Positions 16,623-24,496 of a DNA stretch of 46,486 bases are shown one piece after another. The DNA comes from Gammaproteobacteria bacterium (GTDB lineage Bacteria; Pseudomonadota; Gammaproteobacteria; Steroidobacterales; Woeseiaceae): positions 1 to 46,486 of the forward strand of contig JAOUHU010000020.1 in NCBI GenBank assembly GCA_029884455.1, read 5' to 3'. The notes under the pieces were generated by a model. It had not been told where the DNA came from. It was given only the letters and a program-made list of their open reading frames with translations, and did not search any database. Numbering within the stretch: position 1 is the stretch's first letter; each line of letters begins with the position of its first letter. Made by a program: the position numbers and the translations under genes.

Positions 16623-17921
16623 CTAGCCCTTCGCGAGGCGTGCCGCAGCGCGAAAGCCCGTTTCAAAGTCTGCCTTGATGTCGGCGATATCCTCGAGCCC
16701 GACCGAGAGCCGCACCATGTCTTCGGTAATGCCGGCAGCCTGCAGCGCCCCGGCATCGATGCGCGAATGCGTCGTCGTAGCGGGATGAATGACCAGCGTT
16801 TTCGCGTCGCCGACATTCGCGAGGTGCGATGCCAGCTCGACATTCTCGATAAACGCCTTGCCGGCATCGCGCCCGCCCTTGACGCCGAAACTGATGATGG
16901 AGCCTGCGCCTTTGGGCAGGTATTTCTGCGCGAGCCTGTGACTGCGGTGCCCGGGCAGGTTTGGGTGGTTGACCCACGACACCTGCTCGTGGTTTTGCAG
17001 GAACTCGAGCATGGCGGCGGTGTTCGACATATGCCGGTCCATGCGCAGCGACAGCGTTTCAATTCCCTGCAGCAGCAGGAAAGCATTCATCGGTGACATT
17101 GACGGCCCGATGTCGCGCATGGCCTCGGCACGGATGCGCGTCGCAAACGCGCTCGGCCCGAACTCCTCCCAGAGATTGATGCCGGAGAAAGGCGCGTAGG
17201 GTGCGGTAATCGTCGGGTACTTGTCGCTTGCGCCCCAGTCGAAATTGCCGCCGTCAACCACGACACCACCGATGGCGTTGCCATGGCCGCCCATCCACTT
17301 GGTCACCGAATGAATCGTCATGTTGGCGCCATAGTCGAGACAACGGCAGAGGTAGGGCGTATTGAACGTGGCATCGACCATGAACGGAATGTGGTGCTCG
17401 GCGCCGATGTTCGCAATCGCCTCGAGGTCGAGAATGTCGAGACCCGGGTTGCCGATCAGCTCGCCGTAAATCAGCCTGGTGTTGTCCCGGATCGCATTGC
17501 GGCAGGCGTCGATATCCGTCGGGTCGAAAAACGTCGTGGTGATGCCAAAACGTGGCAGCGTGTTTTTCATCAGGCTGATGTTGCCGCCGTACATCTGTGT
17601 CGAGGCGACGATGTGATCGCCCTGGCCCAGGATCGCGGTGATCGCGCAGAATGTCGCCGCCATCCCGGAGGCCGTGCAGACCGCGGCCGAGCCGCCCTCG
17701 AGTGCCGCAATACGCTGCTCGAGCACGCCGACCGTCGGATTGGTGATGCGCGAGTAAGCGTGACCGCCGCGCTCGAGATTAAAAATTGACGAGGCCGTGT
17801 CGGTGTCTGGGAAAACGTAGGACGTCGTCTGGTAGATCGGCGCCGCACGTGCGCCGTATACCGGGTCGACCGTTTGCCCGGCGTGCAGGCTCAGCGTGTC
17901 AAACTTGAGAAACTCCGACAT
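16623..17921 (-). CDS. metY: O-acyl-homoserine sulfhydrylase (MetY-type)
   Basis: PLP enzyme that joins sulfide to O-acetyl- or O-succinylhomoserine to make homocysteine; MetY enzymes can also take methanethiol and make methionine directly. Length 432 aa is typical of MetY and longer than MetB. Seen: N-terminal FDTLSLHAGQTVDP, the substrate loop YSRITNPTVGVLEQR, ASGMAA, and the PLP lysine in SVTKWMGGHGNAIGG. ATG 17921 is chosen because the N terminus aligns with the family; a longer upstream frame overlaps metB. Only 4 bp separate it from the metB stop, and the hydrolase starts 2 bp after its own stop. Having both metB and metY means both transsulfuration and direct sulfhydrylation may operate. 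Confidence 0.88.
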   Translation of the reverse strand: MSEFLKFDTLSLHAGQTVDPVYGARAAPIYQTTSYVFPDTDTASSIFNLERGGHAYSRITNPTVGVLEQRIAALEGGSAAVCTASGMAATFCAITAILGQGDHIVASTQMYGGNISLMKNTLPRFGITTTFFDPTDIDACRNAIRDNTRLIYGELIGNPGLDILDLEAIANIGAEHHIPFMVDATFNTPYLCRCLDYGANMTIHSVTKWMGGHGNAIGGVVVDGGNFDWGASDKYPTITAPYAPFSGINLWEEFGPSAFATRIRAEAMRDIGPSMSPMNAFLLLQGIETLSLRMDRHMSNTAAMLEFLQNHEQVSWVNHPNLPGHRSHRLAQKYLPKGAGSIISFGVKGGRDAGKAFIENVELASHLANVGDAKTLVIHPATTTHSRIDAGALQAAGITEDMVRLSVGLEDIADIKADFETGFRAAARLAKG

Positions 17922-17925
17922 CGGT

Positions 17926-19077
17926 CTATACCAGGTCGAGCGCTGCCCCGAGTGCATTGATGAGGTCGTCAGTGTCTTCGAGACCGACCGAGGCGCGCAC
18001 CAGGCCATCGATGATGCCGACGCGCGCGCGTTCTGCCGCTTCGACGTCGGCGTGGGTCATTGTCACCGGGTGCGTAATCAAAGACTCGACCGAGCCGAGG
18101 TTCTCGGCAAGGCTCCAGACCTTGATGTTGTCCATGAGTTTCTTGCCGGCCTTGAGCCCGCCCTTGACCTCGAACCAGAACATTGCGCCATAACCCGACG
18201 CCTGGCGCGTCGAGAGTTCATGCTGCGGGAAGGATTTGAGGCCCGGGTACCTGACCTGCGCAACCTTCGGGTGTGCTTCGAGATAGGTCGCGATTGCCAT
18301 CGCACTCGCCGACTGCGCGTCCATGCGAATCGACAGCGTCTTGCAACCCTGCAGCGTCAGCCAGGCGACCTGCGGTGACATGATCGTGCCGGTACTGTTC
18401 TGGATGAAGCGCACCGCCGCGGCATGGTCTTTGTTGTTGCTGATCACCGCGCCGCCGACCGTCGCATTGTGACCGTCCATGTACTTGGTGGTGCTGTGAA
18501 TCGAAATGTCGGCACCGAGTTTGAACGGCAACTGGTAGTACGGCGTAAGGAAGGTGTTGTCGACCGCGTGCACGACGCCGGCTTTTTTCGCGATCTTGGA
18601 AACGGCCGCAATGTCGGTGCACTTCATGGTCGGGTTGGCCGGCGTTTCGGTCAGAATCAGCTTCGTGTTCTTGCGCACGGCCGCGGCGACCGAGTCCGGC
18701 TTCGAGCCATCGGCGAAGGTAAATTCGACGCCGAATTTGCTCAGGATCTTGGTGCAGAGGCGATAGGTACCGCCGTAGGCCACGTCGGAAATGACGGCGT
18801 GCGAGCCGGCACTCAGGAATGCCAGCATCACGGCCTGGATGGCGCTCATGCCGGTGCCGAAACAGGCGCAGTCGACGCCGCCCTCGAGGTCGGCCAGCTT
18901 GAGTTCGAGCGCCCTGACGGTCGGGTTGCCGGAACGCGAGTAGGTGAAACCCTTGCTCAGGTATTCGTCGACCGACGGTTGTACATAGGTCGTGGTCTGG
19001 TAGATCGGTGTCAGGATCGAACCGGTTTGTGGATCCGGGGTAACGCCTGCGTGAATTTGCCGGGTTCTGAAGCCCAT
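17926..19077 (-). CDS. metB: Cystathionine gamma-synthase / gamma-lyase type PLP enzyme
   Basis: Cys/Met metabolism PLP enzyme of 383 aa, the usual length of cystathionine gamma-synthase and gamma-lyase. It has TRQIHAGVTPDPQTGSILTPIYQTTTY at the N terminus (split here as two adjoining motifs), YSRSGNPTVRALE, FGTGMSA and the PLP lysine in SIHSTTKYMDGHN. Lying between metA and metY, it most likely joins O-succinylhomoserine to cysteine, but synthase and lyase cannot be separated with certainty by eye. The 75-bp leader upstream holds a strong palindrome (19094-19110), which may allow control separate from metA. Confidence 0.8.
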   Translation of the reverse strand: MGFRTRQIHAGVTPDPQTGSILTPIYQTTTYVQPSVDEYLSKGFTYSRSGNPTVRALELKLADLEGGVDCACFGTGMSAIQAVMLAFLSAGSHAVISDVAYGGTYRLCTKILSKFGVEFTFADGSKPDSVAAAVRKNTKLILTETPANPTMKCTDIAAVSKIAKKAGVVHAVDNTFLTPYYQLPFKLGADISIHSTTKYMDGHNATVGGAVISNNKDHAAAVRFIQNSTGTIMSPQVAWLTLQGCKTLSIRMDAQSASAMAIATYLEAHPKVAQVRYPGLKSFPQHELSTRQASGYGAMFWFEVKGGLKAGKKLMDNIKVWSLAENLGSVESLITHPVTMTHADVEAAERARVGIIDGLVRASVGLEDTDDLINALGAALDLV

Positions 19078-19093
19078 GTTGGTGGTCCCTTGT

Positions 19094-19110
19094 GCGGTCT
19101 CGGAGACCGC
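19094..19110. promoter_or_regulatory. Palindrome in the metA-metB gap
   Basis: Perfect 8-bp inverted repeat GCGGTCTC-G-GAGACCGC, 17 bp upstream of the metB ATG. No U-tract follows on the minus strand, so it is not a standard terminator. It could be a repressor site, or a hairpin affecting RNA stability or metB translation. Confidence 0.4.
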
Positions 19111-19152
19111 GAATCATACATGCAACGGCCCTGTGGCGGGAGCGCGCAGCGG

Positions 19153-20229
19153 CTAGGTGTCGGCTTTGAGTCCGAGCGGGTCGTCCGGGTTCACGCCGGG
19201 CATGAACTGTTCATGTCGATTGAGGTTGGTCAGTTGATAGACCAGGCCCAGCCAGTTATTGACGATGGCCTTGCCGGTGTCGCCCCAGGTGTTGTCGGCA
19301 TACTTTGCGAGTTCAGTTTCGGGAAATTCCGGCGCCGGCACACGATTGGCCACGGCGCGGATCACTTCATTAATGTATGCGCTCGCGATCTTCTCGCCCT
19401 CGGGTGTGAAGTAATTTTCCGGTACGCGTGGCGGCCTGGCGCGCTCACCCGTGATATAGCGATTGACCTCGCGCTTGCATTCTTTCATGAGGCTGATCGC
19501 CGAGTACTCCGGATGCCCCTGGAAATACACTACACGAAACTGGTCCGGGCTCACGGCAAGGTGCACGCCGACCGCAGCGCTCTCCGCCAGTACGTGCAGG
19601 CCGGCTGACTCGAATTGTGCGCGCGACACATCGTTATACCGCGAATGCGGTGCAAAGAAGCGCGTATTGACGTCGCGCAGCAGCGGGTGCCTGCGCTGGG
19701 TCAGCGTGTGTTCGTAAACCCCCCATAGTTTTTGCTCACGGTGTTGCCGGTTGAGGCCATGGAAGTGTTTCACCAGCGCATGCGTGGCAAGGCAGGAGCA
19801 GAAGATGGATGCAACATTGCTACTGGCCCAGTGCACGATGTCGATGAGCGGATCCCAGAACGCTTCCTGGTCGAGCGACGGGTTGATCACATTCGCGCCG
19901 GTAATGATCAGTGCATCGAGCCCGCTCGCCGCCAGTTGCTCGAACTCGAAATAATACTTGCGAATGTGGTCTTCGGCCTCCGCGCCGCGCTTCAGTTCCG
20001 GAATGGAAAACGGATAGACATAAAACTGCGCGATCGGATTGCTGCTGCCCACGAGCCGGATGAACTGTCTCTCGGTGGCAGTCAGCGCGGCATCCGGCAT
20101 CATATTCAGGAAGCCGATATGCAGCTCGCGGATATCCTGGGCACGCGCGCGATCGAGCGACAGCACGACTTCGCCGCGCTCGCGCAGTACCCCGAAGGTC
20201 GGCAGATCGTTGTGGGCAACCAGTGGCAT
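19153..20229 (-). CDS. metA: Homoserine O-acyltransferase, MetA family
   Basis: Activates homoserine with an acyl-CoA, the first committed step of methionine synthesis. Length 358 aa. The class-I-amidotransferase-like active site is visible: catalytic Cys in SIFCSCLATHAL (second Cys of the pair), the substrate region PHSRYNDVS, and the His-Glu pair in FQGHPEY. Known MetA enzymes carry Gly (succinyl) or Glu (acetyl) after a TGAP motif; here the motif reads TGANVIN, so donor choice cannot be read off. It starts 5 bp after the YeiH gene and is followed by metB and metY, so homoserine activation and both sulfur-insertion enzymes are in one operon. Confidence 0.88.
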   Translation of the reverse strand: MPLVAHNDLPTFGVLRERGEVVLSLDRARAQDIRELHIGFLNMMPDAALTATERQFIRLVGSSNPIAQFYVYPFSIPELKRGAEAEDHIRKYYFEFEQLAASGLDALIITGANVINPSLDQEAFWDPLIDIVHWASSNVASIFCSCLATHALVKHFHGLNRQHREQKLWGVYEHTLTQRRHPLLRDVNTRFFAPHSRYNDVSRAQFESAGLHVLAESAAVGVHLAVSPDQFRVVYFQGHPEYSAISLMKECKREVNRYITGERARPPRVPENYFTPEGEKIASAYINEVIRAVANRVPAPEFPETELAKYADNTWGDTGKAIVNNWLGLVYQLTNLNRHEQFMPGVNPDDPLGLKADT

Positions 20230-20234
20230 GTCGC

Positions 20235-21338
20235 TTAGCCTGCCATTGCCATGAGGCGCGGGGCAAACAGTGTGATCATTGTGAAGCTCACGCCGCCGAC
20301 CAGCAGTGCCGCGAACAGGCCGAGCACAAATGGCCGCAGGCCGATGCGGCGCAGCCCGGCAAACATCGAGGTGAGCCCGACCGCCGCCATGGCGATCAGC
20401 AGGCAGTACTCGGCAAGGTTACGCAATACCGCCACGAGCTGGTGCCACTGATCCGGTTGCAGGAAGCCGAGGGGTCGGTCACTGCTGTCGCCGATGGTGC
20501 GCAGCGCCGACATCAGCGCGAAACCGACGATGAACCACGGGATCATGGCGAGGTAATCGATCCTGCCGGAAGCGCTGCTGCCGCGTTTGGAACCGTACAG
20601 GAAGCCGATCAGCGGAATCACCGCGATCATGCTGAGGTTGCGCACCAGCTTGGTCACTGTTGCAAGCTCGAGCGCAACCGGTGCGTTGTACTGCGCCTCG
20701 TACATCATGCCGGCGCCGGCGACCTGCGCGGTTTCGTGAATGGACGTGCCGAGGAACAGTCCGGCGAGCGCCGGATTGCTTGCGAAAGCATAGTGCGCCA
20801 GCAGCGGGTAGCCAAACATGGCCGCGAGTCCAAACACGGTAATGCAGGCGATGGCGTAACTGACTTCAGACTCGTCAGCTTCGATCAATGGCGCCACCGC
20901 AACGATCGCCGTGCAACCGCAAATACTGGTGCCGACGGCGATCAGTCCGCTGAGCTGCTTCGACAGGCCCATGCGGCGGCCCAGCAGGCCAACGGTGAAA
21001 AGCCCGACGGCAATCGCGGTGATGACGAACGGCAATGCGACCAGCGTGAACTGCCCGGCACTGAACAGGCTGAGGCGAATGCCGAGCAGCATGATGCCGA
21101 TACGCAATATCGCGGATGCACAGAAGTCCAGCCCCGGCCGCAATGTCGGCGGCAGCCGCAGCGTGTTGGCCAGAATCATGCCGATGACAATTGCCATCAT
21201 GATGGCGCTGATCGGGCTGGTTTCGAAGCCCAGCAGTGAGGCGCCGAGCCAGTCGGCTGCGTAGCCCGCGAAGAATGCGATACTGACAGCCAGTGCGATT
21301 CCAGCCCACCAGCCTGCAATCCTGAGATCCGCCATCAT
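20235..21338 (-). CDS. YeiH/UPF0324 family membrane transporter (putative sulfate exporter)
   Basis: Polytopic inner-membrane protein of 367 aa with about ten or eleven hydrophobic helices. It has the family pattern of YeiH-like proteins, annotated as putative sulfate exporters: GMILANTLRLP, LLGIRLSL, a Gly-rich CGCTAIVAVAPLI loop, and FLGTSIHETAQVAGAGMMY. The sulfate-export role is a family annotation with limited direct proof, but the position just ahead of metA, metB and metY supports a link to sulfur metabolism. Its ATG at 21338 overlaps the deacetylase stop by 4 bp, so coupled translation is likely; metA begins 5 bp after its stop. Confidence 0.85.
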   Translation of the reverse strand: MMADLRIAGWWAGIALAVSIAFFAGYAADWLGASLLGFETSPISAIMMAIVIGMILANTLRLPPTLRPGLDFCASAILRIGIMLLGIRLSLFSAGQFTLVALPFVITAIAVGLFTVGLLGRRMGLSKQLSGLIAVGTSICGCTAIVAVAPLIEADESEVSYAIACITVFGLAAMFGYPLLAHYAFASNPALAGLFLGTSIHETAQVAGAGMMYEAQYNAPVALELATVTKLVRNLSMIAVIPLIGFLYGSKRGSSASGRIDYLAMIPWFIVGFALMSALRTIGDSSDRPLGFLQPDQWHQLVAVLRNLAEYCLLIAMAAVGLTSMFAGLRRIGLRPFVLGLFAALLVGGVSFTMITLFAPRLMAMAG

Positions 21339-22375
21339 CGCTGAGCGCTGTCCCGACTGGCGGCGCGCAGCACGTTGGCGACGTTGACGCCGATATCGCC
21401 GACCGCATAGCCACCCTCGAGCACGAACTGCATCGGCAGCCCGAGTGCCGCGATCTTCGCGCCCATGATCAGATAGTCCTCATGCAGCAATCGAAACTTT
21501 GAAATGGGATCTTCTATATAAGTGTCCACGCCGAGCGAGACCAATAAATAGTCCGGCGCGAAATCGGCAACGATGGCCGTCGCCTGGTCCAGTGCCGCGA
21601 ACCACTCCTGCGAACTGCTGTGCCAGCGCAACGGCAAGTTGACGTTGTAACCGCGGCCTGCGCCGCTACCGGTCTCGGAACGCCGGCCAAGGAAAAACGG
21701 GAACTCCTGGTCCGGGTCGCCGTGGATGGACACAAACAGCACGTCGTCGCGGTCATAGAAAATCGATTGCGTGCCGTTGCCGTGATGATAATCGACATCG
21801 AGTATCGCCACTTTGGCGGCACGCTGGTCGCGCAGGTACTGTGCGGCGATGGCAACGTTGTTCAGGTAGCAGTAGCCACCAAAATAGTCGCGCGCTGCAT
21901 GGTGCCCGGGCGGGCGGCACAGTGAAAAAACGCAAGCGTCGCCGTCCAGCAGCGCGGCTGCGCCGCTCAGCGCTGTGTTTGCGGACGTTTTCGCCGCCCG
22001 CCAGGTACCGCTGCCAATCGGCGAGGTGGCGTCGAAGGAGAAGTAGCCGAGCTTGCCATCGACGTGCTCGGGTTCCTGCGCCTGCATGTCGCGTATCGCC
22101 CAGCTGTAGGCCAGGGCGCTGCCGCTGCGGCCCGCCGCGCTCCAGAGATCCCAGGCTTCCTGCAGGAATTGTAAGAAACGGGCGTCGTGCACACGAAGCA
22201 GGGGGTCGAGGCCGAAGTCGCGCGGCTCGACGATGTCGCCGAGCCCGGCATCGTGCACCGCAGCGAGCACGAGGTCGGCACGTTCCGGGCATTCGAAGCA
22301 GGGCACCAGCTCGCCGCCGGATAATTCCAGGCCGCCGCGATGGAGTTGGTGGTCGTTGCTGTAGACCGTTAGCAT
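21335..22375 (-). CDS. Acetylpolyamine amidohydrolase / HDAC-like deacetylase
   Basis: Zn-dependent deacetylase of the histone-deacetylase superfamily, 346 aa, the size of bacterial acetylpolyamine amidohydrolases. Visible active-site elements: PPGHHA (paired catalytic His), DVDYHHGNGTQSIFYDRDDV (Zn ligands Asp and His), SLGVDTY (third Zn ligand Asp) and EGGY (transition-state Tyr). The ETGSGAGRGYNVNLPL block is the acetylpolyamine-type loop. ATG 22375 is preferred over the GTG at 22384 because the family begins with TVYS. First gene of the nine-gene minus-strand run and divergent, across 42 bp, from a class III aminotransferase, which fits polyamine degradation. Another acetylated substrate is possible. 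Confidence 0.85.
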   Translation of the reverse strand: MLTVYSNDHQLHRGGLELSGGELVPCFECPERADLVLAAVHDAGLGDIVEPRDFGLDPLLRVHDARFLQFLQEAWDLWSAAGRSGSALAYSWAIRDMQAQEPEHVDGKLGYFSFDATSPIGSGTWRAAKTSANTALSGAAALLDGDACVFSLCRPPGHHAARDYFGGYCYLNNVAIAAQYLRDQRAAKVAILDVDYHHGNGTQSIFYDRDDVLFVSIHGDPDQEFPFFLGRRSETGSGAGRGYNVNLPLRWHSSSQEWFAALDQATAIVADFAPDYLLVSLGVDTYIEDPISKFRLLHEDYLIMGAKIAALGLPMQFVLEGGYAVGDIGVNVANVLRAASRDSAQR

Positions 22376-22417
22376 AGAGCACACCTTTTATAGACTCAGG
22401 TCCTCAGGGTCAACGTC

Positions 22418-23707
22418 ATGACAAATGTCGAGCTTCTGGCACGCCGCAAAAAATTACTCGGCGCAGCCTACAGTCTGTTTTATGCCGAGCCCGTGCACAT
22501 CGTGCGCGGCGAAGGCGTCTGGCTATACGACGCGGATGGCCGAAAGTATCTCGATATGTACAACAACGTGCCGCACGTTGGCCACTGCCACCCGCACGTC
22601 GTCAAAGCCATTTGCAAGCAGGCGGCGGTGCTGAATACCCATACGCGCTACCTGCATGAAAACGTCCTCGACTATGCCGAGCGCCTGACCGCGAAGTTTT
22701 CCCCCGCGCTTGATACCGCGATGTTCTGTTGCACGGGCAGCGAGGCGAACGAACTGGCACTGCGCATCGCGCGCAAGGTCACTGGAGGCGAGGGCCTGAT
22801 CGTCACTGACTTCGCGTATCACGGCAATACCAGGGCAATTCACGAAATCAGCACGGAAAGTTGCCCGGCCAGCGAGCGGCCAGCCTGGGTCGTGACCGTG
22901 CCGACGCCCGACTGCTATCGCGGGCTTTACCGTGACGCCGATGCGGCTGCGCGTTATGCCGCGCATGTGCAGGAGGCCGTGGACACATTGAAAGAGCGTG
23001 GCTTCAAGCCGGCCGCGCTGGTCATGGACACTATTATTTCCAGCGGCGGCGTGGTCCGGCCACCCCCGGGGTATCTCAGGCGGGTCGCGGATATCGTTCA
23101 AGCAGCGGGCGGCTTGTTTGTCGCCGACGAAGTGCAGCCGGGTTTCGGCCGCACCGGCCGGAATTTCTGGGGTTACGAGGCCGACGCGGTGGAACCGGAT
23201 ATCGTCACCATGGGCAAGCCCATGGGCAACGGCCATCCGATCGCGGCGCTGGTCACGCGCGCCGAACTGACGCGCACCTTCAGCCGTCACGACCACTATT
23301 TCAATACCTTTGGCGGCAACCCGGTGTCCTGTGCCGCGGCACTGGCGGTGCTCGATGTGATCGAGAGTGAGAACCTGCAACAGAACGCGCTCGATGTCGG
23401 CGAGCAGCTTGTGGCGGGGCTGCAATCCCTGGCAGACCGGCATGAGGTGATCGGCGACGTGCGTGGCAACGGCCTGTTCATCGCGGTGGAATTCGTTGCT
23501 GACCGTGCGGCGCGTACTCCGGACGCTGCGCTTGCCGGCAAGGTCGTCAACGAGCTGCGCCTGCGCGGTGTGCTGACCGGTGTGATCGGCCCGGACAACA
23601 ATATTCTCAAGCTGCGCCCGCCGATGGTGATCAAAAGTGCCGAGGCAGAGCTGATGTTGTCGACGCTGGATGACGTGCTGCAGGCCGTGGCCGGGCCGGT
23701 TGCATAG
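22418..23707 (+). CDS. Class III PLP-dependent aminotransferase
   Basis: Omega-aminotransferase-family enzyme of 429 aa. Seen: YDADGRKYLDMYNNVPHVGHCHP near the N terminus (two adjoining motifs), CCTGSEANELALRIAR, FADEVQPGFGRTGRNFWG-type region containing the PLP Asp (reads VADEVQPGFGRTGRNFWG), and the Schiff-base Lys in VTMGKPMGNGHPIAAL. Members act on terminal amines such as putrescine, gamma-aminobutyrate, beta-alanine, or remove phosphate from phosphoethanolamine; the NNVPHVGHCHP motif recalls the latter lyase-like group. With the divergent acetylpolyamine deacetylase, a polyamine substrate is a reasonable guess. The sulfotransferase gene starts 9 bp downstream, forming a two-gene operon. 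Confidence 0.85.
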   Translation: MTNVELLARRKKLLGAAYSLFYAEPVHIVRGEGVWLYDADGRKYLDMYNNVPHVGHCHPHVVKAICKQAAVLNTHTRYLHENVLDYAERLTAKFSPALDTAMFCCTGSEANELALRIARKVTGGEGLIVTDFAYHGNTRAIHEISTESCPASERPAWVVTVPTPDCYRGLYRDADAAARYAAHVQEAVDTLKERGFKPAALVMDTIISSGGVVRPPPGYLRRVADIVQAAGGLFVADEVQPGFGRTGRNFWGYEADAVEPDIVTMGKPMGNGHPIAALVTRAELTRTFSRHDHYFNTFGGNPVSCAAALAVLDVIESENLQQNALDVGEQLVAGLQSLADRHEVIGDVRGNGLFIAVEFVADRAARTPDAALAGKVVNELRLRGVLTGVIGPDNNILKLRPPMVIKSAEAELMLSTLDDVLQAVAGPVA

Positions 23708-23716
23708 AGTCGCGCC

Positions 23717-24496
23717 ATGTTCAAGCACCTGCACATCGTCGCCTGTTCGCCACGCAGTGGCACGACGCTGTTGCACGAGGTCATGGTCACCTGCTTCAAG
23801 GTCGACAAGCACTACGATCACGAGCTGCGCTTCAACCTGGTGAAGGCCAAAGCAGGCCAGATTGTCATCACGAAGCGCCCGAAGGACACGATGTACATGC
23901 CGGCGGTGATCGATGACCCGGAACTCTACGTTATTTACCTGTTGCGTGACCCGCGCGATGTCATCGTCAGCCGGCACGGCAAGGACAAGGGTATGTATTA
24001 CTCGAACATTCGGCTCTGGCGCGAGCTGCAAAGCTATGCGCGCGAGATTGCGGACCACCCGCGCTTCCTGCAGATCCGCTACGAAGATTTTGTCAGTCGT
24101 CCGGATGCGGCGCAGGAAAAAATCGCCACAAGGTTTCCGTGGCTGCAAAAACTGCATGATTTTTCCGAGTACCACAAGCATGCGGTGGTATCGGAAAAAT
24201 CGAAACTTGCGATGAACGAGGTGCGGCCGATTGCGCCGAGCAGTGTTGGCAAGTGGAAAACAAACCTGCCAAGAATCAAGGCGCAGCAACTGACGCACGG
24301 ATCGCTCACTCCTGACCTGATCGCCTGCGGCTACGAGACTTCGGCCGACTGGGAAAAGATGCTGGACGGGGTCGAGCCGGACTATTCCAGGAGCCGCTAC
24401 CCGGAGAAAGTATTCTTCTGGTCCCGGCTGTCGCAGCGTATCAATGCATTGCGCAAGGTCGCGAGCTACCGCCGCACTCGCCGGCTAAGGTGCTGA
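23717..24496 (+). CDS. Sulfotransferase (PAPS-dependent)
   Basis: Cytoplasmic sulfotransferase of 259 aa. The 5'-phosphosulfate loop is SPRSGTTLLHE (residues about 11-21) and the 3'-phosphate region is LLRDPRDVIVSRHGKDKG with its conserved Arg and Ser; a YEDF motif follows. It would transfer sulfate from PAPS to a hydroxyl or amine acceptor; the acceptor is unknown. ATG 23717 lies 9 bp after the aminotransferase stop and gives an N terminus immediately ahead of the P-loop strand. Its last 12 bp overlap a second, convergent sulfotransferase gene. Confidence 0.83.
   Translation: MFKHLHIVACSPRSGTTLLHEVMVTCFKVDKHYDHELRFNLVKAKAGQIVITKRPKDTMYMPAVIDDPELYVIYLLRDPRDVIVSRHGKDKGMYYSNIRLWRELQSYAREIADHPRFLQIRYEDFVSRPDAAQEKIATRFPWLQKLHDFSEYHKHAVVSEKSKLAMNEVRPIAPSSVGKWKTNLPRIKAQQLTHGSLTPDLIACGYETSADWEKMLDGVEPDYSRSRYPEKVFFWSRLSQRINALRKVASYRRTRRLRC

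Noticed and set aside
19078-19152. SAM riboswitch in the metB leader
   Set aside because: The gap is only 75 bp and shows one simple palindrome, not a multi-stem riboswitch layout.
18424-19608. Long plus-strand frame across metB and metA
   Set aside because: Antisense shadow; the PLP lysine motif of metB and the MetA active site prove the other strand.
22523-24298. Minus-strand open frame of 591 codons
   Set aside because: It lies opposite the aminotransferase and sulfotransferase, whose motifs are unambiguous, and its translation shows no recognisable family.
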